Shown here: piece after piece, positions 21,131-28,115 of the stretch
Position numbering within the stretch: position 1 is the first letter of the stretch
How the letters are laid out: each line of letters begins with the position of its first letter
Source: Ophiocordyceps camponoti-saundersi (nom. inval.)
Taxonomy: Eukaryota > Ascomycota > Sordariomycetes > Hypocreales > Ophiocordycipitaceae
DNA length: 28,115 nucleotides
Reading direction: 5' to 3'
Assembly: GCA_003339415.1 (NCBI GenBank)
Contig: PDHQ01000390.1
Location: forward strand, 1 to 28,115
Notes under the pieces: model-generated
What the model was told of the DNA's origin: nothing
Database searches by the model: none
What the model saw: only the letters and a program-made list of their open reading frames with translations
Program-made: the position numbers and the translations under genes

Positions 21131-23007
21131 ATAATAAATTATACGCTAGTATACCTTATATAGCTTAGAACTATCCTATATATATTCTAAGAGGGGGAAA
21201 AATTAAAAAACTTAAAGTAAAACCCTCCCTTTAAGCGTTACCTTAGCTTTAAGTTAGACCCCGCCTATACCTAGCACTTTATATATTTAATAAGTTAAGT
21301 ATTAACTAGGAAATCAAAAGCTTATATTTCCCCTAAAGCGGACTCCGCGGTAGTAAAAATATATATAAACTAGGTCCGGTATAGAGTTTATATAGCTTAT
21401 TTATCCTCTTAGCTATTATTATTACTATAAACTAAATCCCCGCGTTTAATTAAGGCGGCCTTAATAATCCGATTTATTAAGGCCTTATTAGCGCGGCTTA
21501 GGAATATATAAAGGTTTTACTATCTTATAATAAACCTTATAATAGCTAATTTTAAAAAATAGCTAGATTATTATAGCGGAGCTATAAATAAATATAAAGT
21601 TAGAGTTAAAGGAGGAGGTATTTTATATTTACTTTTTAGCGTTTCCGCCCTAACTATTATTAGTTTCTAGTTAGCGCTAGGGGAGGAGAAGAAAAGGTAA
21701 TATATATAAAGTTCTGGTTTATAAACTTTTAAGGTTAAGTAATATATATATCCTTCGCTTAGTCTTATACCGCTTTTATTTTAAAGTAAAATTAACTTTA
21801 CTTAAAGTAAGATTTTAAATAAAAAAAGTAATAATATAATCTTTTCTTATAAGCTATAAGGTAAATAAACTTGCTTTTTATATATAAAGCGGTGAAATAT
21901 TTACTATATTATAGCTTTATTATATAATATTTAGTAATATATTTAAATTAGTAATATTTAAAATATTATTAAGATTAAACTTTTAGCGTATATAGTTTAG
22001 CGTTAAAGATCTCTACTTATATTATTATATTTTTATTATAAATTTAGTTTATATTTACTATATTATTAATAATAACTATTAGGGAGATTTACTAAGTCCT
22101 AGAATAGTATCTTTTTACGTATAACTATATTATTTAAATTTTATTTTATAACTTAATCTCTTTATAAAAGGCTTCCTTATTATTTTACTATAAGGCCCGC
22201 GCTAATATCTCTTTTATAATAAGAGTATAACTTTTATTAGTTAAGTATACTTCTTTTCTAAAAATAATATAAAGTTATTTTAGATTAAACTAAAAATTAT
22301 AAATAGTATCTTAAAACTTTATTATAATATTACTGCTAATAGTTTCTTTATTATAAGGGCTTAGCCTTACCCGCGGAGTTTATAGTTAATATTTATTATA
22401 ATTACCTTAAAGCCTTAAACTTAGAGCGGAGTAGCTATAAAGTTAAAATAAATTATAAACTATTACTTATATTACTTAAGAACTTATTTTTTAATAATTT
22501 TCTTTAGCGCTTTAGCTATAATTATAGCTTATATTAAAAAAGTTCTACTCCCCTTAAAATTATAGAAAAAAAAGGAAATTATAGCTATAATAGCTAAGAA
22601 GATATTACTAATTAATAAAGTTAAAGTAAGGGGGGTATCTCCCCGGACCTTTTTAAACTTTACTACTTATTTAATAATTACTTATATAAAAATAAAAGCG
22701 TTTTTTAAAATAATTTTATTAATATTTACCTTAGCTTTTAATAAGGTAATAAGTATAATAAACTCTTAAGTTTAAGATTATTATAATTCGGAGTAAAGCT
22801 ATATTTCGGGTAAAAAACTTTCGCAGTTATAATTAACTTATATAGCGTCGCCCTCCCCCTTAAAATCGCTCTAAGCGCGGCTAGCTATTACTATAAGGTA
22901 ATAGAAGGAGCGGAGTCTGCTTATAATATAAGAATAAAAAGTTTATATTTATATTATTATAAGCGCGGAGTTTATAAAGTATATATAAAAGTTATAAGGT
23001 AAATATT
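21131..23007 (+). mobile_element. Family U copy D (full size, best preserved)
   Basis: This is the least mutated copy, retaining CCGCGG, CCCGCG and CCGGACC patches that are AT in other copies. Flanks are AATATAAAATTATAAA (21115-21130) and AATATAAAACTATAAA (23008-23023), a 16-bp duplication with one C/T difference. It contains the perfect 11-bp stem GGCCTTAATAA/TTATTAAGGCC at 21457-21484, and the TTAGAACTATCC...ATTCTAA hairpin near the left end. A frame of about 105 codons around 22,460-22,760 has only one stop and is partly conserved in copy A. However, compensating 1-base indels separate the copies and copy B is shifted there. I therefore leave coding capacity open: it could be a relic ORF or chance. 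Confidence 0.85.
21457..21484. repeat. Conserved perfect hairpin in family U
   Basis: GGCCTTAATAA and TTATTAAGGCC form an 11-bp perfect stem with loop TCCGAT. The same structure is present in copy A (4914-4941) and, imperfectly, in copy C, so it belongs to the element and not to the insertion sites. Its role is unknown. Confidence 0.85.
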
Positions 23008-23023
23008 AATATAAAACTATAAA

Positions 23024-23821
23024 TACCCTTATTTATATATAGTTAAGATTATAATATTTTTACTTATAATTTTATTTTTTATATTTTATAAGTAAAAACT
23101 AAGTTTATTTATATTTTCTAAATATTAAAAAAAGGGTATATATACTTTTATAATATAAAAAGTAATTTTACTAACTAATATTTTTATTATAATTAATTTT
23201 ACGAAAATATAAAGTAAACTTTATTTAAATTAAATTATTACTTTACTTACTTTAAAAGTATTTATAAAAATAATTAAGTTAAACTTTTTAAAGCTTAATA
23301 TTAACTTATCTTAACTATTAATATATTTACTATCTTTACTTATTATTTAAGAAAAACTAAGAGTAAAAACCTTTATTATTTTATTTTTATAAAACGTTAT
23401 TACTAGTTATTAAGTAAAAGAATATAAATAAATAAAAGGCTTATTTTATTAGCTTATTTTTATCTTTCTTAAGCTCCGATTTAGCTAAAGTATTCTTATT
23501 ATTCCTTTCTTTTTTACTATTAAAGTTAGCTAAGAAAGTAAAAAACTTATTTTTTAGAAAACTTTTAAATTTTTAAGTACGCTTAAACTATTCCCTAGCT
23601 ACCTCTCTTTTTTTATTTTATATAATATAAAAACTAATATTTTTCTTTATTAGAAATAAAGTATTTTTTCTTTAATATATTAAATTAAGCTTTTCTTTAT
23701 ATAAGTTTTATATTAAGCTTATATAAGCTCCTAGTTTTAATAATAAAGTATATTATATTAAAGTATTATATTACTTTATTAATAATATTTTCTATATAAA
23801 ACTAATATAATAGAGTATAAG
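23024..23821. other. Intergenic RIP-mutated DNA, nothing recognised
   Basis: About 800 bases between U copy D and the first hAT element. Stops occur in all frames, with no repeat partner in this window and no RNA gene. Confidence 0.5.
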
Positions 23822-24142
23822 CAGGGTTAAAGATTAGTTAGTTTTTAGTTAGTTAGGACTAACTAAAAAAAGTCTAGATTAAAATATATACCTTTTAATT
23901 AGTTTTTAGTTAGTTATTATAAGGACTTTAGTTAGTCTTTAAATATAAGGACTAACTAACTAAAGAATAAAAACTAAAATAACTAAAATTTTAATTAGCT
24001 TACGTAAGCTATTTTAGTCTAAAAAAATACTAATAAATAGCGCGATATATTTATTATATAGAAATAAAGTTTTTTTAATTAAATTATTATTTAGCGAGGA
24101 AAAAAATCTTAAGTCTTATATATTTAAAAGAGAAATAAAACC

Positions 24143-24163
24143 TAATAATAATAATAATAATAA
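24143..24163. repeat. (TAA)7 microsatellite in hAT copy 1
   Basis: Seven TAA units; the equivalent place in copy 2 (near 27531-27545) has about five. The length difference between copies shows slippage after the copies separated. Confidence 0.85.
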
Positions 24164-24376
24164 CTTAATAAGTAATATTATAATAAGTAATAGGAATATA
24201 ATAGCTTTAAAAAAGCTTAATTATAACTTAAATAAGCTTAATTATTAAAAATCTTAAGACTTATAGAATTATTAATATATAAAAAGTTAATATTAATAAA
24301 AAATATATATTATAAGCTAGAAAAACTTATCTAATAATAAATAAAAAACTAGCTAGGGTTAGAAGACTTATAAGCT

Positions 24377-26400
24377 TTAATCCTCTTCTTTTAAAGCTTT
24401 TTTTTCTTCTTCTTTAATTTCCTAGAAATTAGTAAGCGTTAAATTCTAGTTTTTAAGTAAGATTAACTACTTTATAGTTTTAAGCTTTAAATTATTCCTT
24501 AATAATATAATAATAATAATATTAAAATTAAAAAATAGCCTTAATTAAAGCTAACGTAGCTAGAATAGCTAAAAATTTTATAGCTAAAATTATTAAAGTA
24601 GGGAAGCGAAAAGCATTGTTTTTCTAATATAAGAGCTAGTTACTCTAAGAAATAATTAGTAAATAAAGAGAAGAAATTATAAAAAAAATATATAACTATA
24701 CCTTAAAAGGTAAATAAGCTTCCTAAAGGTTTTTTTTTAATTCTTTATTAGTTTCTGTTTTATTAGACTTTAAACTAAAGTTAAACTCTTTTAAGGTAAA
24801 CGTTTTAGGACTTCCTAAGTTTATTTCTTTATTTTCCGTAGTTTTATAGCTAATAATTATAAGTATAAACTATAAAAAAAATATAATCTTACTTATAGAT
24901 TATATTCCTCTTAAAAAAGATATAAAATATCCTTTTATAGCTAAATAATAATAAAGAAAGCTGTCTTCTTTAAAATAAGTATCTTTATACTATAGGTTTA
25001 AGATAATAGCGAATAAATAAGGTCGGAAAGCGTATAAGTTATTTTTTTAAAGTTATTTTAGAAAGTATTTCTTAAGCTTTTTTAAGCCCTTTATTATATA
25101 AGCTTTAAAAGTAATAGAATAAAAAGACTAAAAAGTAATTAGTAAGTATTGTAAAAAATAAAAGAAAGAAAAATACCTAGCTTTTTTTAAGGCTAGGAAA
25201 TTCTTTATATAATTTAATAAGCCGATTAAAGATCTAATAAATAAATAGTAATCCTTCGAACTTATTATATAAAAGTGCTTTTATAAATAAATAGAAGGAG
25301 TTAAAAAATATTAAAAATAGCTTTAAAATCTTTTAAAGCTTTCTATTCCTTATTAAAAGAGAATATTTTTTATACTCTTTATAATCTATTAATTTAGAAA
25401 CCTATTTAAAGGCAGAATAGAATTCTAATACTCTTTAAAGTATAAAAAACGTAGAATTCTACCTTATAGCGTTATCTATTTAATTAATTCGTAGTTAAAT
25501 AAGTAATTAATAAATAAAAAAACTTACTAATAATAACTTTTATTTTTTTAGATTATTTTATATTTCCCTTAAATTTTTACTATTATAAACTATTTTAAAA
25601 AAGCTATTTAGGCTTTATATTATACTTAATAATAAGTAAAATATATCGAAGTCGGTTAAAAAGCGCTATAAAAATAAATAATTAGTAAGAAATTATAAAA
25701 AAAATAAATAACTTACTATTATACTCTTATAGAGTAGTATTTTAATTTAAAAGTTACTTTTCTAAGATAGAATTATTTAAAAAGGCCTTAAAAATATCCT
25801 AGGCTATTAAATTAATAATATATACTAGGCAGCGAATTTAGCTAGTAAATTCTTAATAAAAAACGTTATTATAAGCTAAGGAATAAGCCTTTAAAAAAGT
25901 CTTATTATTAATAGTATTATTATAAGTAATACTAAAATAAATAAATTAATAGATAAATAAATAAATAAAAGATTTATTAATATACTTATTAATAAACTTT
26001 AAAGTAATAGTAAGGTAAGCTTTAAGGTAGGAAAGAATTTTAATATAAATATAATTTCTAGTATACTATTCTAAAAGCTTTTTAAAAGCTAAAAATTATT
26101 AGTTTTTATAAATAAATAAATAAATAAATAAATAACCTACTTATAAGCTTATAATATAGCTTAAAGTTTAGGGAAATATAAGCTATAATTAAGCCTAAAT
26201 AAGTATCTTAAAAAGCTAAAGTTTAGATATTAAAAATAAGGCTATAAAAGCTACTTTTAGAAGAGTAACTTATAAAGTTATTATTTAACTTTAAAAGGGC
26301 TATTAAAGTAGTTTTTTAAATAATCCTTTAGCTTAGTATAATAAATAAGCTAGTAGTTCCTAGAAAAAGTTAATTAAAAATTTAAATAAAAGAAAAATCA
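24377..26400 (-). pseudogene. hAT transposase relic, copy 1
   Basis: The stop codon is at 24377-24379 on the minus strand. In the middle, at about 25,800-25,960, the minus strand reads ITYNNTINNKTFLKAY and then IRCLVYIINLIA. This equals the hAT core ITTDNASNN...IRC.AH.INL.A with Asp and Ala codons changed by RIP. The C-terminal end corresponds to the better preserved copy 2 (LKPETIE region). The coding span of about 2.0 kb (670 codons) matches the usual 600-700 residues. The N-terminal BED zinc finger could not be read with confidence. Stops are mostly TAA/TAG at Gln and Trp sites. The protein would cut and paste the element by a DDE/RNase H-like fold, but no functional product is possible here. 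Confidence 0.8.
26109..26135. repeat. (AAAT)n microsatellite
   Basis: About six to seven AAAT/ATAA units inside the N-terminal part of the hAT copy 1 coding relic. The array is likely to have grown after the coding function was lost. Confidence 0.85.
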
Positions 26401-26587
26401 CTTATTAATTATAATAAGTAAGAAGCTTATTAAAAAGCTTAAAGTAAATTATAAAAAATTTATATTTATAGTTAGAAGAAAATTAATAACTAAATTCTAA
26501 ATTAAATTAGTTATAAAAGCTAAGTTTAACTTAGCTTATTTTTCGAAAAAAGTTTATAAAATTTTTTTAATAAGAAATAAGTCCGCC

Positions 26588-27201
26588 TACCTTATAGCTT
26601 ATAAGAAAAAATTATATTATTACTTTTTTTATTAAAAATCTTATTTAAAGTAAAGTTAATTTTATTTTAAGATAAGAGCGGTATAAAACTAGGCGAAGGA
26701 TATATATATTACTTAACGTAAGAGGTTTATAGATTAAAACTCTATATATACCGCCCCTCCTCCCCCTCTAGCGCTAACTAAAAACTAATAATAGCTAGGG
26801 CGGAAATGCTAAAAAGTAAATATAATAATACCTCCTTTTCTAACTCTAACTTTATACTTATTTATAGCTTTGCTATAATAATTTAGCTATTTTTTAAGAT
26901 TAGCTATTATAAGGTTTATTATAAGATAATAAAACTTTTATATATTCTTAAGCTATATTAATAAGGCTTTAATTAATTAGATTATTAAGGCTATTTTAAT
27001 TAAATATAAGGATTTAGTTTATAATAATTATAATAGCTAAAAAGATAAGTAAGCTATATAAACTTATATAAAACTTAGTTTACGCGTATTTTTACTATTA
27101 TAAAGTTTACTTTAAGGGAAATATTAGTTTTTAATTATTAGTTAATACCTAACTTATAAAATATATAAAGTATTAAGTATAGGCGGGGTTTAACCTAAAG
27201 C
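26588..27201 (-). mobile_element. Family U copy F, truncated and interrupted by hAT copy 2
   Basis: In reverse orientation it matches unit positions equivalent to about 5325 back to 4700 of copy A. Landmarks are TACCTTATAGCTTATAAG at its start and TATATACCGCCCCTCC near 26,744. The inner half of the unit is absent, so the break lies on the same side as in copy E. At 27201 the homology stops at CTAAAGC, where the other copies continue TAAGG, because hAT copy 2 begins. The missing terminal 100 or so bases should lie beyond the hAT, outside this window. Confidence 0.82.
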
Positions 27202-28115
27202 TAGGGTTTAAAATTAGTTAGTCTTTAGTCAGTTAGGACTAACTAAAAAAAGTCCGGACTAAAAGTACGTACCTTTTAGTCAGTCTTTAGTTAGTTAGCC
27301 TAAGGACTTTAGTTAGTCCTTAAATATAAGGACTAACTAACTAGAGACTAAAGATTAAAAGGACTAAATTTTTAGTCAGCTTACGTAAGCTAATTTAATC
27401 TAAAAAAAATACTAATAAATAGCGCGATAGAAATACTATATAGAAATTAAGTTTTTTTTTCTTTAGATTATTATTAAGCGAGGAAAAAATTCTTAAACCT
27501 TATATATTAATAAGAGAAATAAAACCTAGTAATAATAATAATAACTTAATAAATAATAATATGATAAAAAATAAAAGTATAATATAGCTTAAAAAAAGCT
27601 TAAATATAAGTTAAATATACTTAATTATTAAAAATCTTTAGCTTTATAAAATTATTAATATATAAAGAGTTAATATTAATAAAAAATTATATTATTAGCT
27701 AGAAAAACTTATATAATAATAAGTAAAAAAAACTAGCTATAATAGAAAACTTATAAGCTTTAATCGTCTTCTTCTAAAGCTTTATTTTCCTCTTCTTTAA
27801 TTTCCTGAAAATTATTTAATATTAAATTCTAGTTTTTAAGCAGAATTAACTACTCTATAGTTTCCGGTTTAAGGTTATTCCTCGATAACGTAATTATATT
27901 ACCCGATATGGAAATATAGCCTTAATTGAGGCTAATATAGCCGGAATAGCTAAAAATTTTCGGGCTAAAATAGTTAGAGTGGGGAAGCGAAAAGCATTAT
28001 TTTTCTAATATAAAAGCGGGTTACTCTAAGAAATAATTAGTAAATAAATAGTAAATAAAGAGAAAAAATTAGTAAAAAAAATTATAACTATACCTTAGAA
28101 GGTAAATAAGCTTCT
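27202..28115 (-). mobile_element. hAT transposon copy 2, cut by the window edge
   Basis: It begins TAGGGTTTAAAATTAG (CAGGG changed to TAGGG) and aligns base for base with copy 1 from 23822 on. It keeps several CA/TG that copy 1 has lost, so it is the less mutated copy: AGTCAGTTAGG here versus AGTTAGTTAGG in copy 1, and CCTGAAAATT versus CCTAGAAATT. Its subterminal region includes a 13-bp perfect stem at 27309-27321/27328-27340 (TTAGTTAGTCCTT) and the palindrome AGCTTACGTAAGCT at 27378-27391. It is inserted in U copy F. The right end lies outside the window. Confidence 0.82.
27760..28115 (-). pseudogene. hAT transposase C-terminus, copy 2 (partial)
   Basis: On the minus strand the frame ends at 27760-27762 with EEENKALEEDD and stop. 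Upstream of it are LSRNNLKPETIE, then LILLKN, preceded by SISGNIIT. This is the C-terminal dimerisation domain of hAT transposases (F S.AG..IT..RN.L.PETIEA...LK.W). TAG codons stand where the family has Trp or Gln. It is the best-preserved protein segment of the hAT family here. The 5' two thirds of the coding region are outside the window. Confidence 0.85.

Larger units (their letters stand above)
23822..26580 (-). mobile_element. hAT-family DNA transposon, copy 1 (RIP-degenerated)
   Basis: The left end starts CAGGGTTAAAGATTAG, a CAGGG-type terminus typical of hAT elements. It is followed by some 190 bases packed with direct and inverted GTTAGT/ACTAAC repeats and the perfect palindrome AGCTTACGTAAGCT (23997-24010). 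Transposase relics follow on the minus strand. The right end is uncertain: no ...AACCCTG terminus is visible before 26588, where a truncated U copy begins. A perfect 9-bp hairpin AAGCTAAGT/ACTTAGCTT at 26517-26537 may be subterminal. The length of about 2.75 kb suits an autonomous hAT. I could not find the expected 8-bp target duplication. Confidence 0.75.

Overview
The window is nuclear DNA of a filamentous ascomycete (Pezizomycotina) and appears to be a gene-free, very A+T-rich block of old transposons destroyed by repeat-induced point mutation (RIP). CA and TG are almost absent over long stretches (none in 3301-3900) while CG survives, and ATG is nearly missing on both strands. This is the footprint of CpA-to-TpA mutation rather than CpG decay. 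I see no intact gene, tRNA, rRNA or CRISPR array. The coding remnants read well only if many TAA/TAG codons are taken as former CAA, CAG or TGG.

Layout. 1-285: (TTA)42 microsatellite and a G-poor pyrimidine tract. 286-3757: unassigned RIP-mutated DNA with a coding-like relic near 2880-3660. 3758-16163: a Ty3/gypsy-type LTR retrotransposon on the minus strand, with two LTRs of about 570-595 bp and a 5-bp target duplication ATTAT. Its order on the minus strand is a gag-like ORF, reverse transcriptase (YIDD mutated to YINN), integrase, post-integrase domain and a probable chromodomain. It carries a near-identical 170-bp tandem duplication inside the integrase core, a hairpin-rich island (12930-13110) that kept its CA/TG, and a nested copy of a second repeat.

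That second repeat, here called family U, is about 1.8-1.9 kb and has no recognisable protein. Four full-size copies (4582-6454; 16892-20547, split by another; 17928-19715; 21131-23007) are each flanked by 14-16 bp direct repeats. Two shorter copies (20635-20800, 26588-27201) keep the same terminus. Long target duplications and one-sided truncation are unlike LTR or ordinary cut-and-paste elements and suggest target-primed insertion. This is the best candidate for something undescribed.

23822-26580 and 27202-28115 hold two copies of a hAT transposon: CAGGG-type end, subterminal arrays of GTTAGTCC inverted repeats, and transposase relics on the minus strand. The second copy sits inside the family U fragment and runs off the window.

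The insertions are layered: a U copy inside the gypsy element, a U copy inside a U copy, and a hAT inside a U fragment. Paired copies show CA/TG in one where the other has TA, which is direct evidence of RIP acting on each family.
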